From: Oscillospiraceae bacterium
GTDB taxonomy: Bacteria; Bacillota; Clostridia; Oscillospirales; Acutalibacteraceae
Reading direction: 5' to 3'
DNA: 18,487 bases
Assembly (NCBI GenBank): GCA_029007475.1
Contig: JAQXHW010000052.1
Span: forward strand, 1-18,487
In this document: in pieces, positions 1 to 6,548 of the stretch
How positions within the stretch are numbered: the stretch's first letter is position 1
Layout: the number at the start of each line of letters is the position of its first letter
Position numbers and translations under genes: made by a program
The notes under the pieces: model-generated
The model's input: only the letters and a program-made list of their open reading frames with translations
Database searches by the model: none
What the model was told of the DNA's origin: nothing

Positions 1-2
1 GA

Positions 3-446
3 AAAATCGGGCCGTCAATGGATTGGGACTATGTGAATAAAGAGTTGGAGTATCTCGGCGCAGATATCTTTGAAAAGAACAGCCGAGAGCTGGCTGAAAA
101 AATTTTCTGCGATATTCCGGTATCGCAAATCAAACTGACCGCAGAAGAACAGATGATTCTTATAAACTGCATGGGTGCCGGAATATATGGGTCCTACGAA
201 AACTACTTTAACAATTCGCTGCGTGCCATTCAGTCGGACACAAAGCCGATTACAGGCTTTACGAAGTTCAGGTACATAATGACAAGGCTTTTCCCCTCGC
301 GAAAAAGCTGTGAAAAAAACTATCCCTTTGTCTATAAGCATCCCTATATACTGCCCTTCTTTTGGGTATGGAGATTGTTCATAAAGCTTCCCATGAACAA
401 AAAGAGAATAAAGAGAGAGATATCGGCAGTCAGATCCTCCAAGTAA
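3..446 (+). CDS. Putative nucleotidyltransferase family protein (NTP_transf_5-like), 3' fragment
   Basis: The reading frame is open to the left edge, so this is the C-terminal part of a longer protein; the ATG at 18 is probably an internal Met. The visible ~147 residues contain a 'DWDYV...LGADIFEKNSRELAEKIF' type helical stretch (written here with a gap) and a 'YPFVYKHPYILPF' motif followed by an aromatic segment and a basic tail. This arrangement is typical of the C-terminus of the NTP_transf_5 family of uncharacterised nucleotidyltransferases, which often sit in polysaccharide or cell-surface loci. The catalytic N-terminal part (GxS and paired Asp) lies outside the window, so activity cannot be judged. 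The gene ends with TAA. The 138 bp before the next gene hold only a small hairpin and a 10-bp direct repeat. The family call rests on remembered motif resemblance and is moderate. Confidence 0.6.
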   Translation, partial: KIGPSMDWDYVNKELEYLGADIFEKNSRELAEKIFCDIPVSQIKLTAEEQMILINCMGAGIYGSYENYFNNSLRAIQSDTKPITGFTKFRYIMTRLFPSRKSCEKNYPFVYKHPYILPFFWVWRLFIKLPMNKKRIKREISAVRSSK

Positions 447-518
447 TTTAGCGGACAGCAACAGCTAATCACGCACGACATGGAGGTGCTCTCCCACAAA
501 ACGATGAGTTGCCAAAGG

Positions 519-537
519 AGAGCTTGGTCTAAGCTCT
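519..537 (+). terminator. Small perfect hairpin downstream of the nucleotidyltransferase gene
   Basis: AGAGCTT (519-525) pairs with AAGCTCT (531-537) around a 5-nt loop. It is followed by TATCAATTC rather than a T-run, so it is at best a weak terminator or a processing site. It lies 48 nt upstream of the GNAT start codon. Confidence 0.25.
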
Positions 538-584
538 TATCAATTCAACAATCATCAGGACAAAAATCATCAGGAGAAAAAACA

Positions 585-1211
585 ATGAATAAAAGCAGCA
601 TCATAATTCGATTAGAAAAAAATGAAGAACACCGTCAAGTCGAAAGTTTAGTACGGGAAGCTTTTTGGAATGTTTATAGGCCCGGTTGTCTTGAACACTT
701 TGTGCTGCATGAACTGAGAAATGACCCTGACTTTGTTTCCGAGCTTGATTTTGTTATGGAAAAAGACGGCGAAATCATAGGTCAAAATATGTTTATGAGA
801 GCAAATATCAAAGCCGATGACGGCAGAGATATTCCCATTATGACTATGGGACCTATCTGCATCGCGCCGCACCTGAAAAGACAAGGCTTTGGCAAAATAC
901 TGCTTGATTATTCCTTAGAGAAAGCTAAATTGCTCGGCTGCGGCGCCCTGTGCTTTGAGGGAAATATAGACTTCTATGGAAAAAGCGGTTTTGACTTTGC
1001 CGAAAAGTTTGGCGTACGCTATCACGGCTTACCCGAAGGTGCAGATTCCTCGTTTTTCCTTTGTAAGGAATTAATCGAAGGTTACCTTGACGGTATCACA
1101 GGGGAATACGCCCCACCCAAAGGATACCTTGTTGACGAAGCGGCTGCCGATGAATTCGACAGAGCTTTTCCTCCCAAAGAAAAGCTAAAACTCCCCGGTC
1201 AACTGTTCTAA
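585..1211 (+). CDS. GNAT family N-acetyltransferase (YhbS-like)
   Basis: This 208-residue protein is a GCN5-related N-acetyltransferase that would transfer an acetyl group from acetyl-CoA to an unknown amine. The acetyl-CoA binding motif is 'MGPICIAPHLKRQGFGKILL' (about residues 87-106), with RQGFGK as the R/QxxGxG/A pyrophosphate loop. A 'FYGKSGF' motif follows, the usual GNAT motif B/C region ending in a Gly-Phe turn. The Cys-rich 'GCGALCFEG' strand and the FYGKSGF motif resemble COG3153/YhbS. I chose the ATG at 585 because it has an AGGAG site 8 nt upstream (572-576) and the GNAT fold begins there. The frame stays open to a GTG/ATG near 480, but that extension is Ser/Lys-rich and lacks a good ribosome site. 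No clear sigma-A promoter is visible upstream. A terminator follows directly. The substrate is not predictable. Confidence 0.88.
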   Translation: MNKSSIIIRLEKNEEHRQVESLVREAFWNVYRPGCLEHFVLHELRNDPDFVSELDFVMEKDGEIIGQNMFMRANIKADDGRDIPIMTMGPICIAPHLKRQGFGKILLDYSLEKAKLLGCGALCFEGNIDFYGKSGFDFAEKFGVRYHGLPEGADSSFFLCKELIEGYLDGITGEYAPPKGYLVDEAAADEFDRAFPPKEKLKLPGQLF

Positions 1212-1215
1212 TCAA

Positions 1216-1247
1216 AAACCCCGCTTGCTTTACTGCAAATGGGGTTT
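1216..1247 (+). terminator. Intrinsic terminator after the GNAT gene
   Basis: AAACCCC (1216-1222) pairs with GGGGTTT (1241-1247). A second stem inside, TTGC (1225-1228) with GCAA (1235-1238), continues the helix. It is followed by ACATTTTG. The position is right after the GNAT stop codon. Confidence 0.75.
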
Positions 1248-1261
1248 ACATTTTGTTCATA

Positions 1262-1290
1262 TTGACTTTTAGGGCTTTTTTAGATATACT
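1262..1290 (+). promoter_or_regulatory. Orphan sigma-A promoter (TTGACT-17-TATACT)
   Basis: The -35 box TTGACT (1262-1267) and -10 box TATACT (1285-1290) are separated by exactly 17 bp. The predicted transcription start is near 1297. It fires on the plus strand just after the GNAT terminator, but no plus-strand gene follows before the converging hydrolase gene. It would therefore make a short RNA or an antisense transcript. Confidence 0.5.
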
Positions 1291-1296
1291 AAACTT

Positions 1297-1383
1297 GTCG
1301 ATTTTTGCAGTCTAAGCCTACTGTTTCGTCAAAAGATTCAGCAAAAAGCTATGCCTGAATAATGCGAAATCAGTAAACTCGAC
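1297..1383 (+). ncRNA. Candidate structured small RNA (unrecognised)
   Basis: Starting at the predicted transcription start of the orphan promoter, three nested helices can be drawn: GTCGA (1297-1301) with TCGAC (1379-1383); TACTGTTTCG (1319-1328) with CGAAA plus CAGTA (1365-1369, 1371-1375; one bulged T); and ATTCAG (1336-1341) with CTGAAT (1355-1360). No open reading frame longer than a few codons lies in it, and it matches no RNA family that I recognise. There is no clear T-run after it, so its 3' end is uncertain and it could run antisense into the hydrolase gene. This is speculative. Confidence 0.25.
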
Positions 1384-1404
1384 TTAATAAGAATAACACT
1401 TTTC

Positions 1405-2388
1405 CTAACCGAAAAAGGCTAATATTCTGCTCATGTAATCCTCAAGGCACTCGGATGTACCCGTGAAAATCGTGTGCTTTGCTTCCTTCATAGTAACTAA
1501 GGCTGCGTTGGGGAGCATTCTTGAGAAACGCTCAATCTTCTCTTTTTTGACCACTGTATCCCCCTCGGCACAGATAACGAGAACAGGGATATCAATCTTG
1601 CGAGCATTTTTCTTTTTGAGAAGTATTTTCCTCACACTCAATGCCTCGTATATCCAGCGGTTAGTCAACCTTGAGTTTTGATAGTGCTTATCTCCTGCAT
1701 GGAGCAGTGCAGTATGGCGGACTCTTGATAACTTCAAGGCCTCGCTTACGGATGTATCTGCTGTGGGGTTTGACGAGCTGTTCTTTGTATACTTAAACTG
1801 GTCACTCCAGCTATGCTTTTTTCCCTCTTTTTTTGCGGCAAAGCTCACAACAGCCGAGGGAATTCCTGCGGTAATAGGTACAACCATCGGAGAGGAAAGC
1901 ACAGCTTTCTTGACCACTCCCCTATTCTCCATAATGTATATTGACGCAACCGCACCGCCCATAGAGTGAGAGAATATATATATGGGCAAACCGTCTCCGC
2001 TTGGCTTTACTACCTTATCTATTATGGTTTTCAGGTCGTCAACGTACTGTCTGAAGCTCTCGACATAAGCAAGAGTCAAATCCTCAACCTGTCTGCCCGA
2101 ATAGCCGTGACCGCGCTGGTCGTAGATAAAAACGTTGTAGCCCATGTTGAGATACATAAAAATCATCTCATGGTACTTTACTGAAAACTCCGTAAATCCA
2201 TGGAGAATTACAATATTCGCCTTTGCATTCTCGGTTTTATAATAAGTATAGCTTATTTCTAAATCTCCGACGCTCGTGAGAGTACCTTTCACCTCATAGT
2301 GAGAGAGATTTTCGGAAATCTCCTTAATCTTTTCGGGGAATTCCTGTTCACTTAAAATATTCAGTTGATAGCTTGGTGTGAAATTCAT
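1405..2388 (-). CDS. Alpha/beta hydrolase, serine aminopeptidase S33 / monoacylglycerol lipase-like
   Basis: The 327-residue protein has the full hydrolase toolkit. It has an oxyanion-loop 'HGFTE' (63-67), the 'DQRGHGYSG' strand/loop (90-98), a nucleophile elbow 'SHSMGG' (140-145; Ser142), an acid in 'EGDTVV' (Asp277) and a His in 'AKHTIF' (His305). The HGFTE and QRGHGxS motifs are those of the lysophospholipase/monoglyceride lipase (PldB-like, Hydrolase_4) group, so an ester of a lipid is the most likely substrate. There is no signal peptide, so it is probably cytoplasmic. The ATG at 2388 is preceded by AGAAAGG about 11 nt upstream. A GTG at 2409 would add seven residues but would place that ribosome site inside the gene. 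It is divergent from the membrane-anchored hydrolase at 2442, with 53 bp between starts. The exact substrate is unknown. Confidence 0.88.
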   Translation of the reverse strand: MNFTPSYQLNILSEQEFPEKIKEISENLSHYEVKGTLTSVGDLEISYTYYKTENAKANIVILHGFTEFSVKYHEMIFMYLNMGYNVFIYDQRGHGYSGRQVEDLTLAYVESFRQYVDDLKTIIDKVVKPSGDGLPIYIFSHSMGGAVASIYIMENRGVVKKAVLSSPMVVPITAGIPSAVVSFAAKKEGKKHSWSDQFKYTKNSSSNPTADTSVSEALKLSRVRHTALLHAGDKHYQNSRLTNRWIYEALSVRKILLKKKNARKIDIPVLVICAEGDTVVKKEKIERFSRMLPNAALVTMKEAKHTIFTGTSECLEDYMSRILAFFG

Positions 2389-2441
2389 CAATACCACGAC
2401 CTTTCTCACATCTATATTTTATCATAAAGAAGGAAATAATA

Positions 2442-3383
2442 ATGGTACTTAAGAATAAAAAATCAAAAAGGATACTGAGTATCATTATTATTGTCTTAAT
2501 TTCTGCCTTACTTCTCAATTTTCTTGCCACAAAGATAGTATATGACACCATTTTCAGAAGACAAGAAAAGGAGCAAAATATATCATCGAGATACTCTGAG
2601 CTTCTTACTCTAAGAGAAGAGCTGAGCTTTTATTCTAAAGACAATCGCCTTGCGGGATATTACTACGAGGGAGAGGAACGTGAAACCTTGGTAGTTATCT
2701 CTCCCGGTTACTCCGCAGGTGCTGACGACTATCTGCCTCAAATTGACGGCTTTCTCAGCTTAGGCTACGGAGTCTTTGCCTTTGACCCTACGGGCAGCTA
2801 CAACAGCGAAGGAAATTCAGCCGTTGGCTTTCCTCAAACTGTTATAGACTTAAGAGGAGCCCTTGACTATCTCGCCACAAAAGACAACCTCGGCTACGAA
2901 AGCCTTGTTCTTTTCGGTCACAGCCGAGGCGGCTACGCAAGCTCCCTTGTGAGCTTCTACGGCTATGAAGCCGACGCAATAATCAGCGTTTCGGGGTCAA
3001 ACAGCGCTATGGAGGGTGTTATTAACACCTCTGCTTCCTATGTAGGCAAAATAGCCTATCTAAACTACCCTTTTCTTTGGGCATATCAGGCTCTTCTCTT
3101 TGATACGGAGCTGTTAAACTTAAAGGCAAGCGAAGTTATCTCGCAAAACGAAATACCAACCCTAATTATACACAGCAGCACTGACACTCAAATCCCACCG
3201 GACTCCGGCTCTATTATAGCCTATAAAAACGTTATTTCCAATAGAAATGCAGAATTTATTTTATGGGATGATGAAAATTTTTCGGGACACTCAGGGATAT
3301 TAAGAGATAAAGAGGGTAATCCAAACGAAAAGCTTATGGAGAGGATTGCCGATTTTATAGAGGAAAACAGAAACGAGGGGTAA
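2442..3383 (+). CDS. Membrane-anchored alpha/beta hydrolase
   Basis: The 313-residue protein begins with a basic tip and one hydrophobic helix (about residues 11-29). There is no cleavage or lipobox motif, so it is likely an N-in signal anchor that places the catalytic domain outside the membrane. The hydrolase core shows 'SPGYSAG' (oxyanion region, 87-93), 'DPTGSYNSEG' (115-124), nucleophile elbow 'GHSRGG' (159-164; Ser161), an acid at Asp248 in 'SSTDTQIP' and His283 in 'FSGHSGI'. The fold matches the BAAT/dienelactone-type alpha/beta hydrolases often found in Clostridia, but the substrate is not predictable. An AAGGA site precedes the ATG. The stop codon lies 3 nt before the start of the next gene, so the two are translationally coupled, which suggests that a lipid- or sugar-linked surface substrate is shared with the glycosyltransferase. 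Confidence 0.85.
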   Translation: MVLKNKKSKRILSIIIIVLISALLLNFLATKIVYDTIFRRQEKEQNISSRYSELLTLREELSFYSKDNRLAGYYYEGEERETLVVISPGYSAGADDYLPQIDGFLSLGYGVFAFDPTGSYNSEGNSAVGFPQTVIDLRGALDYLATKDNLGYESLVLFGHSRGGYASSLVSFYGYEADAIISVSGSNSAMEGVINTSASYVGKIAYLNYPFLWAYQALLFDTELLNLKASEVISQNEIPTLIIHSSTDTQIPPDSGSIIAYKNVISNRNAEFILWDDENFSGHSGILRDKEGNPNEKLMERIADFIEENRNEG

Positions 3384-3386
3384 TAA

Positions 3387-4427
3387 ATGGAGGACATAGT
3401 GGTTGTTCCTGCCTATCAGCCCAACGACGCCTTAATCAGGCTCCTCGAGGAGCTTCGCAGCAAAGATTTCAAGGTTATCGTTGTAGACGACGGCTCAGGC
3501 GAAAACTACAAAAGTATATTTGATAAGGCAAGGGAGCTTTCACATATTATCACCTTTGAGAAAAACCGCGGCAAGGGTGCGGCTCTCAAGGCTGCATTCT
3601 CTCTCATTAAGGAAAACTATCCCGACTGTGAGTATGTAATTACCGCCGACGCCGACGGACAGCACCGCGCCGAAGATATTGTCAGGGTGAAAAATGAGCT
3701 TCACCAGCAGGCGAGCTTTGTTCTTACAGTCCGAAAAAGAGCAGGGAAAATCCCATTTCGTTCGAAAATAGGCAATAATCTCTCTAAATTCGTCTACACT
3801 ACCCTCACAGGTCACTACTTCTCGGACAACCAATCGGGGCTGAGAGGATTTGGCAGGATACATCTTGACTGGCTAACTCAGGTTGGCGGAGATCGCTATG
3901 ACTATGAGATGAATATGCTCTACTATGCGGATATACAGGACATTCCCATTACGACAATCCAGATTGACGCTATCTACATAGACAACAATAACGCCTCACA
4001 CTTCAACCCCTTAACCGACACCCTTAAAATATACAAACAGCTATTCATAAGCGCGAGAATTACCCTGTTTTCCTTTCTTCTCTTTGAGTCTCTCATGCTT
4101 GCCGTAGCCTTAATATTTCAGAATAACCACATTCATTATACGCTTTCCTTAGCAGGTGCCGCCGCTACGATATTTCATATTGTTATGAACAAGTTTGTGG
4201 TTTTCAGACGTTTTCACTACGGAGAGATGATTAGAGTTATTGTCTTTTCCATAGTGAAATACTCCATTTACACCTTAGGCTGTATTCTCCTGCATTTTCT
4301 GCTTCCCTATAACAGTATTTTTCTCAATTTCAATTTGGTTTTTCTGGTGTTTGTGCCTGTTAATTACTATGTTCAGAAGGGCTTTCATCTTATCTCAAAG
4401 GACATCAACAAAGAGAATTTCAAATAG
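3387..4427 (+). CDS. Family 2 glycosyltransferase fused to a GtrA-like membrane domain
   Basis: Residues 1-215 form a GT-A glycosyltransferase of the dolichol-phosphate mannosyltransferase type: 'VVPAYQP' (6-12), 'VVDDGSG' (32-38), 'KNRGKGAAL' (59-67) and the metal-binding 'DADGQH' (88-93). Residues from about 225 to 332 contain four hydrophobic helices with 'NKFVVFR' (268-274) in the loop, the hallmark of the GtrA/DPMS membrane family (PF04138). Such fusions make a lipid-linked sugar (polyprenyl-phosphate-hexose) on the cytoplasmic face and present or flip it for glycosylation of wall polymers. The length (346) is normal for the fusion. The ATG sits 3 nt after the hydrolase stop, with GAGGGG inside the end of that gene serving as ribosome site. 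A shared terminator follows. The sugar and acceptor cannot be read from sequence. Confidence 0.9.
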   Translation: MEDIVVVPAYQPNDALIRLLEELRSKDFKVIVVDDGSGENYKSIFDKARELSHIITFEKNRGKGAALKAAFSLIKENYPDCEYVITADADGQHRAEDIVRVKNELHQQASFVLTVRKRAGKIPFRSKIGNNLSKFVYTTLTGHYFSDNQSGLRGFGRIHLDWLTQVGGDRYDYEMNMLYYADIQDIPITTIQIDAIYIDNNNASHFNPLTDTLKIYKQLFISARITLFSFLLFESLMLAVALIFQNNHIHYTLSLAGAAATIFHIVMNKFVVFRRFHYGEMIRVIVFSIVKYSIYTLGCILLHFLLPYNSIFLNFNLVFLVFVPVNYYVQKGFHLISKDINKENFK

Positions 4428-4435
4428 TCACAAAA

Positions 4436-4466
4436 AAAGGTCGAGTTCCAAAAGAACCCGACCTTT
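4436..4466. terminator. Bidirectional intrinsic terminator between convergent genes
   Basis: AAAGGTCG-a-GTTC (4436-4448) pairs with GAAC-c-CGACCTTT (4454-4466), a 12-bp stem with one A/C mismatch and a 5-nt loop. It is flanked by an A-run on the left and by TTAATTT on the right. It ends the hydrolase/glycosyltransferase operon and the convergent zinc-ribbon gene. Confidence 0.85.
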
Positions 4467-4479
4467 AATTTACAAGTAA

Positions 4480-4887
4480 TTAGTAGGAAATGCTGTATCC
4501 TGCTTGTGCCACAGCTACTGCACCGAAGATAATAATAGGCCAGTAGATAGTCATAATAGACGCAGTTACGACGCTCTCAATACCGAGAACAAGAGCAACA
4601 ATAGCGAGAGGCTTTTTGCCAAGCTGAGGAGCAACGCTCATAGCGTATCTTGCCTTTTTGATAGTTATGATACCGAGGATAATGCTGACAATAGGAAGCC
4701 AGCTGAGTACTGCGCCGACGATACCCATAGTAAGCGCACTCTTTGCATAGGGGTTGTCGTTCTGAACGGGCTGTGCAGGCTGAGCCTGATATACAGGCTG
4801 AGCAGGCTGTGCGTTTATGCCTGCGCCACAGGAGCCGCAGAAGGTTGCGTTATCGGAAACAGGGTTTCCACAATTAGGACAATTCAT
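4480..4887 (-). CDS. Zinc-ribbon membrane protein with DUF4190-like domain
   Basis: The 135-residue protein starts with a zinc ribbon: C3-P-N-C6 and C17-G-S-C20. Next comes a low-complexity Gln/Ala/Pro linker (about 25-42, 'QPAQPV' repeated). A C-terminal part with two or three hydrophobic helices follows (about 52-74, 92-110 and 113-130), separated by a basic 'IKKARYA' loop. This zinc_ribbon plus DUF4190 layout is common in Clostridia, where the proteins are uncharacterised membrane proteins. The ATG at 4887 has GGAGG 6 nt upstream. Transcription is likely from the consensus promoter at 4968-4996, giving a 5' leader of about 74 nt that holds a G/C hairpin. It is convergent with the glycosyltransferase and shares its terminator. 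No function can be assigned. Confidence 0.85.
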   Translation of the reverse strand: MNCPNCGNPVSDNATFCGSCGAGINAQPAQPVYQAQPAQPVQNDNPYAKSALTMGIVGAVLSWLPIVSIILGIITIKKARYAMSVAPQLGKKPLAIVALVLGIESVVTASIMTIYWPIIIFGAVAVAQAGYSISY

Positions 4888-4920
4888 AAAATACCTCCAA
4901 TAATAAATTATGTATTATAA

Positions 4921-4933
4921 GGGGAAAACCCCC
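4921..4933 (-). other. G/C mini-hairpin in the 5' leader of the zinc-ribbon gene
   Basis: On the minus strand GGGGG-TTTT-CCCC forms a very short, strong stem, located about 30 nt downstream of the predicted transcription start and 23 nt upstream of the ribosome site. It has no T-run directly after it. It may be a 5' stabilising element, or chance. Confidence 0.3.
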
Positions 4934-4967
4934 GTATAACCTATTAATAAAAAGTTTACAATTAGAG

Positions 4968-4996
4968 ATTATAAACCGCAAATTGAAATTTGTCAA
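4968..4996 (-). promoter_or_regulatory. Perfect sigma-A promoter for the zinc-ribbon gene
   Basis: Reading the minus strand, TTGACA (4996-4991), a 17-bp spacer and TATAAT (4973-4968) match the consensus at all 12 positions. It lies 12 bp after the stop codon of the upstream acyl carrier protein gene. No terminator separates the two, so read-through from the acyl operon into the zinc-ribbon gene is also possible. Confidence 0.85.
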
Positions 4997-5008
4997 GTTT
5001 TGGGGAAC

Positions 5009-5239
5009 TTATCTCTCAATGCATCTCAAGACATCGCCGACGGTTTTGATATTATCAAAATCCTCGTTCCTAAACTGCATTGAGAACTCTTCTTCGATGG
5101 ACATAGCCAAGGAAAGCATTGCGATTGAAGTCATTTCGATATCAATAAACAGTCTTGACTCCTCGTTGATTTCATCGAGATTTACCTCATCGCCGAAAAG
5201 CTCCGCGAAGATTTCCTTTAACCTTTCAAGATTACTCAT
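5009..5239 (-). CDS. Free-standing acyl carrier protein, divergent
   Basis: The 76-residue acidic four-helix protein has the size and pattern of an acyl carrier protein. The predicted phosphopantetheine attachment site is Ser38 in 'IEMTSIAMLSLAMSIEEEF', at the start of helix II and followed by the usual acidic 'IEEEF'. The residue before the Ser is Thr, where AcpP-type carriers have Asp (DSL), and there is no preceding Leu-Gly. It is the last gene of a five-gene operon, one base after the PlsC stop (TAA-A-ATG). It would carry the acyl group for one of the two acyltransferases, next to the carrier domain fused to the AMP-ligase. It is unlikely to be the housekeeping fatty-acid synthesis ACP because of its diverged site and its position. 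Confidence 0.85.
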   Translation of the reverse strand: MSNLERLKEIFAELFGDEVNLDEINEESRLFIDIEMTSIAMLSLAMSIEEEFSMQFRNEDFDNIKTVGDVLRCIER

Positions 5240-5240
5240 T

Positions 5241-5894
5241 TTACTTCTCTCCCTCTAATTTCTCATATACCCGCCGACACTCAGCCATTCTCTCAAGAAG
5301 AAGCTGTGAAAGCTCCTCCTCCTCGCTTAACGAAGGAATCTTTTTAGAGCAATAGTCCTTAAGATAGAAAGGCTCGCCAATAATAAGTTTGTTGCTGTCA
5401 AAAAATCCCTTTCGGTGTGCTGAGTACATAGGCACGATAGGAACTCCTGCCTGTGCGGCAATCAAAACCGTGCCGGACTTAATACTGTTTAATTCATCAG
5501 CCTTAATTATCTGTCCCTGAGGAAAAATCACCAGGGATTTTCCGGCTTTGAGAACATTAACTGATTTTCGGATTGCGTCTAAATCGGTTTTCTTGCGCTC
5601 GATTCTTATACATCCGGCGAGCTTCAGTAAAAAGCCCGTAACAGGCTTATCCATAACCACCTCTGCGGCAAGGAAGAATACTCGCTTAAACCAAAATGCA
5701 GAGCCTAAGATAAAGGGATCCGCAAAGCGAACGTGGTTTGCGACTAAAATTCTTCCGCCCTTGATAGGGTCCTTATACTTTTTGCCGTCGAGACCCAACT
5801 TCTTGATTCTAAGAAAAGGCTTTGCCAACATTAGTGTAAACCTTGCGCTATCCATCGGAAAATAGCGAATATCAAAAATCTTACCCTTTTTCAT
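5241..5894 (-). CDS. PlsC-type 1-acylglycerol-3-phosphate O-acyltransferase-like protein (second copy)
   Basis: The 217-residue protein is of the lysophosphatidic acid acyltransferase (PlsC) superfamily, which moves an acyl group from acyl-ACP or acyl-CoA to a hydroxyl of a lipid acceptor at the membrane surface. Catalytic motif I is 'NHVRFAD' (His54-x4-Asp59). Motif III is 'IFPQGQI' (124-130), where classical PlsC has FPEGTR. The later 'AAQAGVPIVPMYS' strand matches motif IV (VPVxxx). The ATG overlaps the TAA of the preceding acyltransferase (TAATG), showing tight coupling. Two different PlsC-like enzymes in one operon suggest either two acylation steps or an acceptor other than glycerol phosphate. 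The substrate is not known. Confidence 0.88.
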   Translation of the reverse strand: MKKGKIFDIRYFPMDSARFTLMLAKPFLRIKKLGLDGKKYKDPIKGGRILVANHVRFADPFILGSAFWFKRVFFLAAEVVMDKPVTGFLLKLAGCIRIERKKTDLDAIRKSVNVLKAGKSLVIFPQGQIIKADELNSIKSGTVLIAAQAGVPIVPMYSAHRKGFFDSNKLIIGEPFYLKDYCSKKIPSLSEEEELSQLLLERMAECRRVYEKLEGEK

Positions 5895-6544
5895 TATTTC
5901 TCCCCTACCCTCTTTGCGAGAATATCTTTAAGCTCATAAATCTTACTCTCAAGAGCCTCGGTAATTGCCACGGCCTTTTCCTCCTCCGGTAAATCCTCCG
6001 AACAGAGGCTTCGGGCATCAATAGGATTTCCGATTACTATTCTTGCACGCTTAAAGATTCCGTAATTGCCGTCGGTATAGACAGGCAAAATTAAAGCATC
6101 GGTATAGAGCGATATCATACCAACACCGGGCTTAAACGGAAAGGGTTTTTCACCTACCGGAAGTCGTCCCTGCGGAAAAATCCCCACAGACTCGCCCTTA
6201 TCGAGGGTTTCTAAGGACTCACTCATGAAGCTGAAATCAATACTGTCTCTGTTTGCAAGAATACCGCCGAGTTTATAGAGAAACCAGCCTAAGACAGGCT
6301 TATTCATTAGAACCTCAGCCATGAGAAAGCGAATATTCCTCCTAAAGAACACCATGAGATACAGAGGAAAGTCCATAAGCGAGGTATGGTTTGAAACAAG
6401 GATAAAGGACTTCGGAAGTTTTTTCTTGCTAGTAATTTTATCCTCATAGTAAACCTTGGGCTTAAAGAATATATATGTAGGGGGAAACGCAGTTATTTTA
6501 GTAAACCAGGTTAAAAACTTGCTCTGTTTCACTTTCTTACTCAT
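5894..6544 (-). CDS. PlsC-type acyltransferase-like protein (first copy)
   Basis: The 216-residue protein is of the same superfamily as the following gene but clearly diverged from it. Motif I is 'NHTSLMD' (His53-x4-Asp58), motif II is in 'LMAEVLMNKPVLGWFLYKLG' (74-93), motif III is 'IFPQGRL' (122-128) and motif IV is 'LILPVYTDG' (151-159). A hydrophobic N-terminal stretch (about 10-28) may associate with the membrane. I chose the ATG at 6544, 4 nt after the AMP-ligase stop and with AAAGG about 10 nt upstream. The open frame extends to 6649, but that extension lies wholly inside the AMP-ligase gene. Like its partner it has Gln in motif III (FPQG). It probably uses acyl groups loaded on one of the carriers of this operon. 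Confidence 0.88.
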   Translation of the reverse strand: MSKKVKQSKFLTWFTKITAFPPTYIFFKPKVYYEDKITSKKKLPKSFILVSNHTSLMDFPLYLMVFFRRNIRFLMAEVLMNKPVLGWFLYKLGGILANRDSIDFSFMSESLETLDKGESVGIFPQGRLPVGEKPFPFKPGVGMISLYTDALILPVYTDGNYGIFKRARIVIGNPIDARSLCSEDLPEEEKAVAITEALESKIYELKDILAKRVGEK

Positions 6545-6548
6545 TTTC

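Noticed and set aside
551..576. 10-bp direct repeat ATCATCAGGA (551-560 and 567-576)
   Set aside because: The second copy is simply the ribosome-site region; too short to support as a regulatory or mobile element.
480..584. Upstream extension of the GNAT gene
   Set aside because: The codons give a Ser/Lys-rich stretch unlike the family and include a hairpin; the ATG at 585 has AGGAG at the right distance.
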